Below, one piece after another: positions 1 to 11,700 of a DNA stretch of 64,000 nucleotides (position 1 is its first letter; the number at the start of each line of letters is the position of its first letter). The stretch comes from Ectocarpus siliculosus. Taxonomy: Eukaryota > Sar > Phaeophyceae > Ectocarpales > Ectocarpaceae. Location: positions 934,293-998,292 of the forward strand of contig FN649736.1 of the NCBI GenBank assembly GCA_000310025.1, written 5' to 3'. The notes below the pieces were generated by a model. The model did no database searches. It was given only the letters and a program-made list of their open reading frames with translations, and was not told the origin of the DNA. A program made the position numbers and the translations under genes.

Positions 1-2250
1 AATCCACTTGCAAAGGTTAGCGAGGACCTCGGGCGCCGACGGCGTCATGATATGCGGCGACTTTAACATGACGCCGGACAGTGCTCTGTACCACTACATG
101 GTCAAGGGGGCGGTGGACATGGACGGCTTGAACCGGTGAGCGGGTGCCTTTCGAGGCGTGCAAATAGCATGCCTCGGGGTGCCAACCTGGCGAATCCCTG
201 CCAGGTAGCCTTGCTTGCACCCGAGCTGCAGCAGTAGCCGACCCGGCTGTTCATGATGGTCGGACGGCCGGACCACGCGGAAGGTGTTTGTGACATGCGT
301 TATCTTTTTTGCCGCCAATCCAATGTCACAACACGATGTCAGGCCTTGCTCGCCGCCCGTTTTTGTAAGTCAAGCCTTTCCGGCCGTCGTGTGTTCTTGT
401 CCAGGTTCATGGTCAGCGGGCAGTGCGAGTCGAACCGCAACATGTGCTACCATCAGAGGAAGGAAACCAGCAACAGCGGCATCTTGCCTCACCGGGAGCC
501 GGACGCCAAGCACCAAGGGAGTGGGTGTTCGCTAGGGTCGTTTCTTCGCCCCCCGGTGTCCGCAGTGGCGACAACCGGAGGAAGGAGGCCGGCGGGACGT
601 GGCGGGGGGGATCGAAGAGAGAAAGGAAAGAGGGTAAGGAGTTGCGTGGCCTCTTTTTTTTGTTCTTTAGCTCTTGTGACCAATTGCTGCGGGTTGGGTG
701 CAATGAGATTCGAAACGCGTAGTGAAAGGAATAGGGCTGGGATAAGAGGGTATTATATCTATGAAAAAGGGAGAACGGCCATACCGACAGGGGGGGGGAT
801 GTGATATTTTTTGTTGCTGTGTTTTTTCCAAGCAAACGTTGTTCGACATCGGCGTTGAAGTCATTCACCCACCATACATACCGTGGTATTCCTTGCGGAA
901 CAAACACGTCCCTACGCGGTTCACACCCCCTTTTTTCTTGACTTGGACCAACTTCAACCCCTAACACCCCCCCCCTCCTCCCCCAAACCGACAGCCCGCC
1001 CAAAGCCCCCCACCACCGGGGCTCCGCCACCCGCCACCGAGCGAGGAGTGCTCCAACCGCGACGACGCGCCTTCGACCTACGTCGTCGCCGGCGATACCG
1101 CTTCAGCAGCAGCAGCCGCCGCCGCCGCCGCCGGCTACCGGTGCCCTCCCGGCGCTCCCCCCGGCACCCTCTTCGCCGTCCTGGACCCTTCCCCGTGCCG
1201 GTGCACCGCGGTGGAGCCGGCCGCCGGCGAGCGTCGGTCCGACGGCGGCGGCGGGAAAAGGAGCGCCACGGGCGGCGGGGACGGGGGCGGGCCCCAGGAG
1301 GCGTACGATCCCCCGGTGCTGTGGCCTAGAAACGGGGACAAGCTGGCGTACAGGAGGGGCACGGGTCCCGTGGCCCACGGCCTGCGGCTCCGGAGCGCGT
1401 ACGCGCAGCGGGGGGACTCCTGGGGCACGGGGGAGCCGGCCTTCAGCAGCTTCCACCACATGTTCAAGGTGTGATGTCGACGACGTCTTTGATTCTTTAC
1501 GAGAGGGCCCGCAGGAGTGCTTGATTTTTTTTCTTTTAGTGTCTTGTCGGTTGTCTGTTGTTCTTGCACAAACGAATCCGTACCTGCATCCCGCAGGGCC
1601 GTGGGGATGCGGAGGCCTGCTATCGTTGTGTTTAGCGCATGCGGCCTTTTTTGGCGCAGCCCCCCTTGCGTGGAGGTATCTCGCGTGAGGGGCGCGCTAC
1701 AGCTGGAACTTGAGCTGCGATGGGTCAATAATCGTACTTTTCTTGCATGCAACGATCTGCAATCCGTTTCCATCTTTGGCAGAAGACTCGTGCTAACATT
1801 CTGTCACCCGCACGCTCTGACGCGGCACGCCTCGCTCACCCTCCCGTCGTACAACGGCCGGAACTTTCGTTGGAACGTTCGTTGGAACGTTCGTTGGAAC
1901 GTTCGCTGGAACGTTCGCTGGAACGTTCGCTGGAACGTTCGCTGCGGTCTCACCGACAGGGAACGGTCGACTACATATTCTACGGCCAATGCATGCCTTC
2001 CGAAGAGGGGCCGCCCAACGCTGCACACCATAACGTCCAAGACAATCTTCCTCAAAGCGAGAATCCGACGGCGGCGGAAGGAGCGCCGGTCGTGCTGGAG
2101 AGGGGGTGCCTGCGGTGCATAGGCGTGGCGGAGCCCCCGTTGCGGTGCGACCTTGCCCGGTTCGGGGGACTGCCTTCTCCCGAGGAGCCTTCCGACCACA
2201 TCCTGCTGGCTGCAAGGTTCGAGGTCACACAGCCTCGCGGTGCTTCGTAG
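1..2250 (+). CDS. Angel/CCR4-like EEP-family nuclease, 3' part
   Basis: This is the C-terminal part of an endonuclease/exonuclease/phosphatase-fold protein of the Angel/CCR4 deadenylase type; the 5' part lies outside the window. Exon A (1-135, reading from base 2) encodes the metal and catalytic motif MICGDFNMTPDSALYHYM, whose GDFN..P is the family signature. Exon B runs from about 1006 (or 1042) to 1468 and contains a low-complexity Ala/Pro/Gly insertion, then HGLRLRSAYAQ and FSSFHHMFK. Exon C (1960-2250, stop TAG) starts GTVDYIFYG and ends with PSPEEPSDHILLAARFEV, which carries the catalytic SDH motif. Donors are GTGAGC at 136 and GTGTGA at 1469; the acceptor before 1960 is GACAG, with the second intron in phase 0. 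The exon B acceptor is uncertain. Family members hydrolyse RNA 3' ends or 2',3'-cyclic phosphates in mRNA metabolism; the exact substrate cannot be told from this fragment. Confidence 0.85.
1861..1943. repeat. 12-bp minisatellite in an intron, next to the 3' splice site
   Basis: About seven copies of TGGAACGTTCGT/C stand in tandem and end some 17 bases before the acceptor of the last Angel-like exon. Each unit contains the palindrome GAACGTTC. The first copy is degenerate (GAACTTTCGT). Confidence 0.9.
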
Positions 2251-2576
2251 AGGTGTGTTCCGCCAGCGTCGTCGAGTGAAATAGTTTTGTTGTTTCGTTT
2301 CTTGTTTTCTTGTAATAGAATGTTTCCCTGTTCGGTTGTGTTTTTGTTTCTTTGTGAAATACATGATATGACCACATTTGGAGATTTGTTTTTGTCCATT
2401 TTGTTTTTGTTTTTCGTTCAAGAATGGTGTACCCCCCCCCCCCTTTTGCGGGGGCAGTTGGCTCTTGACCACGGGATGCGTCGGCGTCAGTTGGACTGTT
2501 ATAGTATACTATAGTATAGTATAGTACAGATATTAGGAGGTACTGAGCGGAGACCGGAACGGTGTTTCGTGTATCG

Positions 2577-2610
<34 letters not shown>
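2577..2610. repeat. (CAA)n microsatellite
   Basis: About eleven uninterrupted CAA units. The sequence just upstream (GGTACTGAGCGGAGACCGGAA) loosely resembles the (CAA)-tailed repeats at 35119 and 45998, so this may be a decayed third copy. Confidence 0.85.
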
Positions 2611-3239
2611 CCGTGACCGCGGACGTGTTTTTCATGTCGTGGTGGTGTGAGGCTGCTGTCAAAGTGGCGGGGCCTGCGTGAGAGCAGCAGCTAGAGGAAT
2701 CGAGTTATTGTATGCAATCTACGAACCAAGGTAGGGACGTGGGCTTCGTCGTTGCTGCCACAAGCCCTAGCAAAAGGGAACAGTTTTCAGCAGAAAAATA
2801 TTTTCAGTTTGCGATGAAACGCTGCTGCCAGTTGCAGAGGTTTGAACGCTCATGGTGACAGAATTTGCAGGACGCATTTCGAGGGTAGTCCCTGTTGTGC
2901 CGTTAGGGCATTCGAGTTGTCGGGAGAAAAGATTGCAAGGACCCCTTCGGAATCACGTTGTCATGTTCCGGTCGAGATGAACGTGGTGTGGAAGGTGCTG
3001 ATGCATTACGCTCTTGTATCCAAAGCGTCGAAGTCTGACCGCATGTGGATGTAACTTGTTACTGCACCGTAGACCAGGCGGAAGTTTTGTACGGTACATC
3101 CAGCACACACATGTAAATGAGTCTTTTGACATGTCCCAGGGCGCCCGCCCGCGCTTTCCCGACAAGTATGAAAGGGATTGAGAATATATTCCGAAGGCAT
3201 TTTGAAACGATCAGTCACATTTTGGTAACCATAAGAGGC

Positions 3240-3445
3240 GGAGACATGGCACTGGTCGGGGAGATGGCGCCGGGGTGTGTTCACACAACACCACCGTAGC
3301 ACCGGCAGGGCAGCTGTGTGTGTATGAAACTTGGGCATCGCACTCATCGGAGCGCTCGCACCGGGGGTGTCCTGGAAAAAAAAAACGAAATAATTCGATT
3401 GCATTCCCGCTCGGGGGTCGGAGAGATGGCGCCGGTCGGAGAGTT
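3240..3445. repeat. Modular GGTGCCATCTCTCCGACC repeat, copy 1
   Basis: Two reverse-orientation motif copies (GGTCGGGGAGATGGCGCCGG near 3256 and GTCGGAGAGATGGCGCC near 3419) flank an A-rich core. The reverse complement of 3370-3433 aligns with the block at 19995-20085: the motif, then a GGAA-CGCAAT stretch, then a T-rich core, then a second CCGGTG. It lies in the convergent spacer. Confidence 0.7.
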
Positions 3446-3782
3446 CGACCGGAGTGCGCAAAAAAAAAAACACACGAAACAAAATATTTGAACAACCGAT
3501 CGCACGCAGTGTCATCTCTCCGCCTCCTACGGTGACCTGTGACAACACATAATTTACGAAGTCTTGACGGCTGCAGCAGGCGACACGCACGTTAGCGCAG
3601 CATTTTTTGTGAAGCTTCCGATAATGCCGTGCCGCATATCTGCGACCAATGGCGCGATCTGTAAAAAATGTGTTCCGCAACACGATATTCGAACGAACGG
3701 CAAAAAACCTCGACCCATCCCGTGGCAGAAAAAATTCCACCCGCGACATGAGCGAAGGCCTAAAGAAATGTAACCGTTGTTC

Positions 3783-5449
3783 TCAGTTGAACGTGATCAA
3801 CTCTAAGTCAAACACGAGCGCCGAGTGCGGGGGAACAAGGCCCGGGAATCCTCGTGCCCCGTACGCTGAGGCCGCGGGAATTGTAACCTGGGAATGGCGG
3901 GCGGTTCAAGCGAGGGGCGAAAAAGAAGGGGCAAAACAAGTGTTGCGAGTTCCGCCTGAGGTACAGACAAGCGCGGGCTGTGGAGGAGGACGATTCCCGT
4001 CGCACCCGGCGCTGACGCATTGAGGCTGCGGAGGGATTGTGGGGTATAGAAAGGATCAGGTCTTCCAGACCGACAGTTAAAGCGAAAAGCTTCAAAGTCA
4101 ATCGAGATACAAGTACGCGTGGGAAAATCTTCCAAGTTGAAACCTCGCCCACCCACAACATATTTTAATCGCACATTCCGAAGATGTTTCCCTCCCCATA
4201 TTTCCGTCCAACTGCACCAGAAGAACAAACCAATATATGGTTATGCCTTCATGCTTACCTTTGCTCGTTCTCCAATGCTGAGCTGGCTCACGCCATCGTC
4301 TAGTCCCGGGACTACCTGCAGCAGCCCGAATAGGCATGACAAGTATTAGTAGCGCCTTGGGCATGCGTTGTGGGTCTTGACAGCCCAACAGCTACACTTC
4401 CACCTGTGCAGTTTCGTCCGGGTTAGTCTGGAGTTTTCTCGAAATATTTCAATAGCCGCAACAAGTGAAAGCAAGCTCAAACACCGCTCGCGAACGTGTG
4501 ACATTGAGTCCCCGTATAGTCCTTTCGAGTACCATTCAACGGTCATTGACATCTTGGCTGCAGGAGATAAAATCGTGGCCCGGACATCCGCCAACCATTG
4601 GTGGTGGTATGCATACGTAGGTGACAACTAATACTTGTATGTACCCCGTGCACTGGCCGTAAGCTTGTGCTGCAATAAGACGGTGCTGTCCGAAGGGTTC
4701 CACATCGCCAATTCTACACTCTATTCCTCAGCCGCAAACGCACTCATCCCAGGGTGTTATGTTCATCGTATCGCACCCGCACATGCCCCTTTGGTCTTGC
4801 CTGCTCGCTGCCCAACTTAAACTTGAAAGGTTTGCCTCGATTTCGAGACGAGTCGAATTGTGTCCCATCCTCCAAGTATCCTGTGTAATGAACGGTCACC
4901 GTCTGCCCCTATGGAGGTCCGTAAATGAGGGCAACGGCGGTAGATTCCGTAGTACGCGATGAATGGTATAGCAGGCGCGACAGGTCTACGTACGCGGGCT
5001 ACAATCTACAGGCGAAGGTCAATCCGTTCTGATACCGGCACGCAACAGCTAGTGTTCGAGAAACAAGCGGGCGGTGCACATATTGAAGGTGCCAGGCTAG
5101 CGGAAGACCCTGTGTCTGCATGTTGTACAAACATTGATTATTCGTCGACAACCCTATTCTTCAGGCTAAATAGAGTACCGGAAAGTGCAAGCCGAATGAT
5201 GATGTGGTCACCAGTACTACATGATGCGGTGTTCTGTCTCGCCACGATATTGGGTCTGGTGAGAACATGCTGTCGTAGGATACATCAAGCAAGCACCATG
5301 CGCAAGTACACCAGGCACGCTGCGGTGGGCAGAACACCAGCGAGAACCGCAAACCTGCGGAATATTTGGCTTAGCTCACCGACCTTCTGAGGGTAGTTAA
5401 TGCCGTCTCCTGCCGCAAAGATCTCGACGGAAACCGCCCGCCTTGCCAT
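3783..5449 (-). CDS. FKBP12-type peptidyl-prolyl isomerase (complete, 4 exons)
   Basis: This is a single-domain FK506-binding immunophilin of 111 aa, the usual size for cytosolic FKBP12, which isomerises Xaa-Pro bonds. Exons on the minus strand are 5449-5384, 4908-4801, 4315-4259 and 3887-3783, all joined in phase 0. Recognisable stretches are [59 protein letters not shown] and [20 protein letters not shown]. By FKBP12 numbering, the ligand-pocket residues Tyr26, Phe36, Asp37, Phe46, Tyr82 and Phe99 are kept, but Trp59 is Leu (residue 63) and His87 is Phe. The start is the first ATG in frame with the domain; there is no signal peptide. Intron 2 has a GC donor (CAG/GCAAGA). The gene is divergent to the kinase, 346 bp away. 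Identity is very secure; full catalytic activity is uncertain because of the Trp59 change. Confidence 0.93.
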
Positions 5450-5795
5450 CAACTTAGCTATCAGAGCACTGGGTTCAACGCTATGGTGTGGGCTGTGACG
5501 CACCGCACCGCTACCCTTCCGGTCTGTACCGACCAAAAAATATTGCGGCCAACGGGCGTTTCGCGTCCGTGCGGTGCGATTGGCACTGAACGCGTCATCA
5601 TCATCCATCAAAATATCTGACCCTTTATAGACTCGGCGGAGCCCCTTTTCGTCAGCATCCATGCATACACCCAACACTCGCCTTGACCCACAAGTTCATC
5701 ACATGTCTGGCACGTGGGCCACAGCCTAATTAGCTAACAAGAAGCAGACATCTATTCGAAACGGAAGCCCACGACAGGGCCTTCGGAGGGGCATA
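5450..5795. promoter_or_regulatory. Shared divergent promoter region, FKBP / kinase
   Basis: The 346 bp between two start codons on opposite strands must hold both 5' UTRs and both promoters. I found no clear TATA box or other recognisable site. The minus-strand reading frame is open through part of it upstream of the FKBP ATG, but it shows no domain and is read as chance. Confidence 0.55.
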
Positions 5796-8700
5796 ATGCC
5801 CGCCATTGAGATGCTTGCAGATCCCAACTACAGCATGGTGAGTCCAGGAGCGCGAATATGTGTTAGTCTATGTTTTTTGGATCTACCGAACGAACCTTCG
5901 TATCTCCAGGCCAAACTCCACTGCCGCCCGGTTTTCGAGCCAGGACGCACGTCCAATGTACCCTCGCTCAATCTTCTCAACGCCCAGCAGCATGCCTACG
6001 CGTACCCGCCTCCGCTTCGCCAGACTTCAACACTCGTTCTACTCGGTCGTGGGTATGACTGAACGTATCCCAGATGTACATAGTCCACCGCGGTTGCACG
6101 AAATAGACCGAAGCTCACCGACTACATAGTGCGTCACTCTCAAAGGGGTGCATTCCGATGTATGTAATCAGTCATGGATGAGTGTTGTCGATTGCCCGAT
6201 CCGATCCTGGGCAGAGAGAGAGAGAAAGGGAGAAAGAGAGAGAGAGCGAGACTTGCCGCGCTACACTGCATCAGCGCGGGTAGCCGTAGTCAGTGATGCG
6301 AAAAAAAAAAGACGGGAGCTACAATACTTTGGTTAGAGTCTGCAAGAGGTTGGAATCTATGTAGGTTGGGTGATATTGGCGCGTGAAGATGGGTGAGCGA
6401 TGGAGAGGTGGTGTGACGGTACTCGTGGGAGCTCAATACCGGAATTCGCCTAACTATTTCTTCTCAAGCACCAACAACATGTAAGCGACGCACCTCCAGA
6501 CCTCCAGTAGGAGAACAAGTCAACCAGCTACGAGCAGTAACCCGCCGGAACCGAACCCAGTTTCGGTTCGGGAATCACGGTATGTTATTGCGCCGCATAT
6601 GTTCTGCGAGATGCGAGACGCGAGACGCGAGACGCGAGACGGGAGAGGCAGAGAGGCCGTAGAGGCTACTTGTACAGGCCTGTGTAGAGAGCATATGTGA
6701 GAGGGCCATCGTCTCACGGCCCATCTTCCCATCAAAACGTGTCCTGGCCGTCGAAGGGGGTGCAAAGGAATACTGTCTGCACATATCGGCTAACAGCTCA
6801 TTGCATGGTCCTTTCGTCTCCTGACAGTTTGAGCTCGTGAACCAGACGCTTGACTGGTGGTGCCATGCAATGGCTATCGACGGAAATGATATGGTTTGGG
6901 GAGGTTTTGCGTTGCCTACGTTTCAGAGTGGAAATTTACACCTTTTCACTGAAAGTGTGTTTCTACTGTATAACGTTCGTTTGCGTGCGGTCAAATAGCA
7001 TCGACCGCTGTATGCGTATGTACTACTTGTAACAGCAGGGGCAGGGGGAGGGGCGCGAAATAACCACTCTGTCCCCTACAAAAAAAAATGAACTTCTGTT
7101 CACCTAGGTAGGGGGATGGGAGCACCGAAAATTTCTGATACCATGGGGGTATCGCCCCCTCATGTTTCTTATGGGGGCGTTTCTTACGTTGTGGCCGAGA
7201 TTGAGGTATATGTTTCTTAGCCCTTTTCTCTTATTGTTCGTAAAAACTTGAGCATTTTTTCTTAACAAGTTTTCTTTACTGCGGGCACCATCTGCATTGC
7301 CACAAATACTAGGGAGAGGATGTGCACGATCACGTACACGGTTCGACAGCACTGTTCATGGAAAGAAGAGTGAATGATGTTGCCGTGTGGGTGTTAGGAA
7401 GCAAGTGCGAAGACGCAAAGGATCGATAATGTTCATAGTCCTGATGGAACCCTAAAACTAGAGCCAGCGCAAAAGAAACGCGTTCAGACGAAGAACGCCA
7501 ACACACATTCCCATAGATCCAAGAAAACAGAAAACCAAAACAGCGGCATAGACCGGCAGCGTACTCCGCAAAATAAAACTCCAGCTGCACAAACGGCTGT
7601 GTCGTCATCATGTTAGACTCAGCGCTCGTTATAAACGTGGGTGGGTATAGAAATATGACAGCGACGCACAGTTTTTGTAAGTGTTGTATTGGGCGATGGC
7701 CGCAGCTTGACGGAGTTGTACAGTGTCCCCTCTAAAATTAAATCTAATGACACACAACATCCTGTGAGTATTGAAGCATGATATCTAGGGAGCATTCGTT
7801 TTGACATACAACGGACTTCGAAGCCAAACCCCGTCGCTTTTCAAGCCCTACCAGCTGTTCTTTCCGCCTCTCTCTCACTTTCAGGTGATCACTGCTGGCG
7901 TAGCAGCAGTCGCGTTTGTTTCGGCGGCCACATTCGTCCACAGCTCACAAGCCGCCAAGAAACGGAAGAAAGAGGATGAAGCCAAGGCTCGCCGTGCCTC
8001 CGCCGCACTCAAGCTTCGTTTTGTCGCGTGGGTTCAGACGGCTGTGGCAGCGGAGGAGTCTAATTCTCTCGACACGCTAGAGGTCCACCTCGATACCGAA
8101 AACGTAGAGCTGGACGTCCTGGAAGCAAAGACACGCGAGACTACGCACCGTGCCGAGAAGAAAGAGAAGCGGCTGGCAACGATAAGGGGGAGACACGCAG
8201 AAGAGACCCGGGCATTGATGGAGGACGTCAGGCTAGGAGAGATTCTGCAAGGGAGGCTAGGAGGGCAGTTGGAAGCGGAGAGGGGCGTGCGCGAGATCCG
8301 CAAGAAGCGTTTGAAAGGAGATGTTGCCGCGGCGAAGGAGCGAGCGAAAACCGCAGAGCTGACGCTGGCGACTATCTCGGGACTTCTCAAGATTGAACAG
8401 GTGATGGGACGAACCATCAAAAGTACATATGTGCCGGATACCATACAGCATGGTATCGAATCGTTTTACTTTTTCACGCTGATCTTATTTTATCAGTTGA
8501 AGTGCCAATGTTTCTACACCTGCTTGTGAACCCCCGTGCCCTTCGAACACCCAACGTGACCAGAAAGTTGACAGCCGAAAGCTCTGGGTGTTATGAGTGA
8601 AAGAGCGTTCATACGCATCCATGGGCACTTGGCACGTGTGACGCCACCAATCTCCTCCCCGTCTGGTGCATGTGCGTGCCTTCCTTCTCCAAAGCAGGAA

Positions 8701-11700
8701 AACGTCAACAACCTCAAGGCAGAGAACGAGCGCCGCCAAGCCGAGGTCAGAAGTCACGCAGCTACCCTGCAGCTCGTTCCCCCATCTGTGCAACGCCCCC
8801 AAGACTCCGGCCTGCACGTGAATCCAGAAGAAGAATTCGAAGGGTCGGAGGGAGTGGAGGAACTATTGCTTGCGTCTCCAGTGGCCAATGCAGACACGAT
8901 GGCAGCAGCAACGGGGGCGGGTTCTACTTTCGCACTTGACGGCGAAGAGACCTCCCCTATTGCCGCCGCCGCTGGTGCTGGTTCTAGTGCTGATGCTTCG
9001 GAGAACGGGTTGGAGGGATTTGGAAGCGGTTCGGAGTGGGACGAAGAGATTGATGAACACCAGCAGGAGGAGCGCGAGCAGACACAACAGCAGCAGCAGC
9101 AGAAGCGGGAACTGGTGGATCAGATGTCGGTGCAGCGCGAAGGCGCAGAGCAGGAACTGGAGCGGGAGCAGGAGCAGATGTCAACGCAGCAAGAGGAGGA
9201 GAAGGAGCAGAAGAGGAAACGGCGGAGGCACAGACACAGGCTCCGCCAGGAGCAGCAGTACAAGCGCGACCTGAAGCTTATGTTCCTGCGAAACGTCGCC
9301 GAGACAAGCAGAGAGTTGTCGGTATCCGTCCCCGCGATGCACCTGGCCAGGTGGTGCTCTCTACGACCATCGTCCCGTGCCTTGTGTCGAGGACAGGTTT
9401 TGAACGAGGGGGCGTTCGGAACGGTTACCGTGGTGGAGCACGAAGCGCACGGGTCGTTCGCCCTAAAGGAAGTGTCACCGGTGAGTTACTCTGTTGGCGT
9501 GTTTCAACTGACTTAGCAGTTGAGACGAGTGGAAAGTCCCGAGAATTGCGTTAAGGGGAGTCCCGCTTGAAAACGGTGGGAGTTTGGCAAGGCCATGGTG
9601 CGCAGAAAGGCGCAGGGAAAGCATTTTCTACTCACTGTACTCTTCCAGCATTCGTCCGCACCGCGGAATGGTTTGCATCCGTTGAGTCCACCGTCACCTC
9701 TCGAATTGCTGGGCAAACCTCCGAGTTTGTTTCTCAATGCTGTTCCCTCTTTTGTGCTATTTTTTTCTTAGCGACGAACACGACGTTTATAAAAAAATTG
9801 CTAACGCTGGCAATGCGCGTTCGTTCTCTTGGCATGCCACGGATGGCAGGACGCTGCCAAGGAAGTGGGATGGGCTGCTATGCAGGAGGTTCATATCCTT
9901 ATCGAGTGAGTTGCATAGGTCTCGTACGCTCAGGTCATTGCTCGAGTGTGGCAGCAGTAGTGTAGCATTCTGTGTTGATTGGTTCGAACGTTTGTTTCGT
10001 ACTTATTGATTATCCTCAACGCCGTACAAGCACACATCTTGGGATTTCAGCTTTCTTGTTTTCGACCCCGTCCATTACACTCTAGGAGTTTGGTATTCTT
10101 CAATTAAAAGAAAAATAGCTCCTGTTACGCGCCCCTCTACGGTCAAGGCATTGACCGCGACCCCCCGACGTGTACTTCATGAATCACCCGACTCGTACAC
10201 TCATTCCACTACAGTGCTATTCATTCCGTTGGTCCTGTGCCGCCCCCTGCCTCTCTCTGGCAGTAGCTTCCACCCCATCTGACCGTTTCTGTTGAAGATC
10301 ATGCCGCCGTCAACTGGATTGTGGCTTTTGTTTTGCTTCTTCTCTTTCCTCGTCAGACTGAGTAATCGTTTCCATCCCCTTTCCTTGCCATCTTTCTCTG
10401 CTCACCAGCCTGATGGGCCACGACAATATCATCGGCCTCAAGGGCTTTGACCTCACGATTCGGTCAATGCCGATCTTGATGGAACTGGCCACCTGCGACG
10501 CCTTCGATGTGCTGGAGGGGGGATACTTTTACTCCGTTCTGCAGAAGGCCAGGCAAGTAGACAGGATTAGAAACTAAGACCTGCACCCCTCTATCATGTC
10601 GTTTCTACCAGTGTTAAAAAGGTGCACACAATTTGCATTACAATCGAAAGACGTGGGCGCTGAACTGCCGTCCTCGAGGAAGAACGGCGAGTGGACGATT
10701 CTTTCGGACGTATGATGGTTCGATTGATTCACCTGTTACAAGAGCGCTACCTGAAGCTCCCCAACCTCCCGTCCCTATGTCTCCTGTGTGACCCTGGTTG
10801 GTTCGCTGGACAAACTCAGCGAAACGTGATCGACATCCGGAACAATTTATTTATATATCAAGCACATACACATCAACCGTGTTGAAGTGCAAAACTTGAA
10901 GCCGTGTACCTATTTCCTCCCGTTTTCCCTTCGACTCCTCCTCCTCCCGTCATCTGCGGACAGGATTATGCGGGATGGCGTATGCGGCCTCATCCACATC
11001 CACAGCTTCGACTTGGTCCACGTCGACTTCAAGCCCGAGAATCTGTTGGTGGTGAAGACCGGAAGAGAGCGGCGGGGCAAGGTCACCGACTTCGGCCTTT
11101 CACGATGTGAGTGGACGCACCCCCTTCTCCCCCCCCGATTTGTGCCCGTGTGTGCTGGGGTGTTTGTCTCTCTGTCTGTCTCTGTTTCCCACTCTCCCCC
11201 TCTCATCAATCCTCTCTCCTTCCTTCCAACAATCTTCACCTGTCCTCTACTATGTGCATGTGTCCCTCCTTGCGTCTTTCTCGGTGCGCCCTGCGGTATA
11301 TGCCATTCCCATGCCATTGTCGATACGGTTGTTCTTCCTCACGCGTGACGAGGCCCGGCTGGGCTACACTCTATTTATCTATCCGTTCATCTCGCTACCG
11401 ATACGCGGTGATTCCGATAGCCGATGTTTTATAGGGGCTTTTCGGAGATGAAATCTCGGCATTCAGCCTGCGTCGTTGCGCTCTCAACGTCCAATACGAC
11501 GCGTTTTTGACGTCTCTCGCCTTTTTCTGGCCGCACCGCATATAAAATACTTGGTGGCACCATCACCATCAACAATGCCGACGACGACGACGATAATGCC
11601 AATACCACCGCCAACAGCAAGAGGCACGATGAGGCCGTCCATGACCGGGACGGCCACGTACATGCCGCCTAAGAACCTGACAGCGGACATGCCGGCCGAC

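Larger units (their letters stand above)
2251..3782. other. Convergent intergenic region, probable 3' UTRs
   Basis: This is the spacer between the stops of the plus-strand Angel-like gene and the minus-strand FKBP gene. I see no coding exon here. It holds a TATAG-rich stretch near 2505-2525, a (CAA)n tract at 2577-2610 and two copies of the modular GGTGCCATCTCTCC repeat (reverse orientation) at about 3243-3283 and 3421-3445. Confidence 0.6.

Noticed and set aside
253-1030. Open frames of 183 aa (+) and 205 aa (-)
   Set aside because: They lie in intron 1 of the Angel-like gene, have no motif and overlap each other.
5378-5384. GTGAGC as the donor of FKBP exon 1
   Set aside because: Although it is the better consensus, it gives phase 1 and breaks the FKBP frame with the only good acceptor (TAG/GGG at 4908). 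GTCGGT at 5383 gives [13 protein letters not shown], as in the family.
7801-8529. Kinase starting at 7801
   Set aside because: That frame begins with TTG, not ATG. The CTTTCAG acceptor at 7884 and the short ATG exon at 5796-5837 join in phase and give a sensible N-terminus before the membrane segment.
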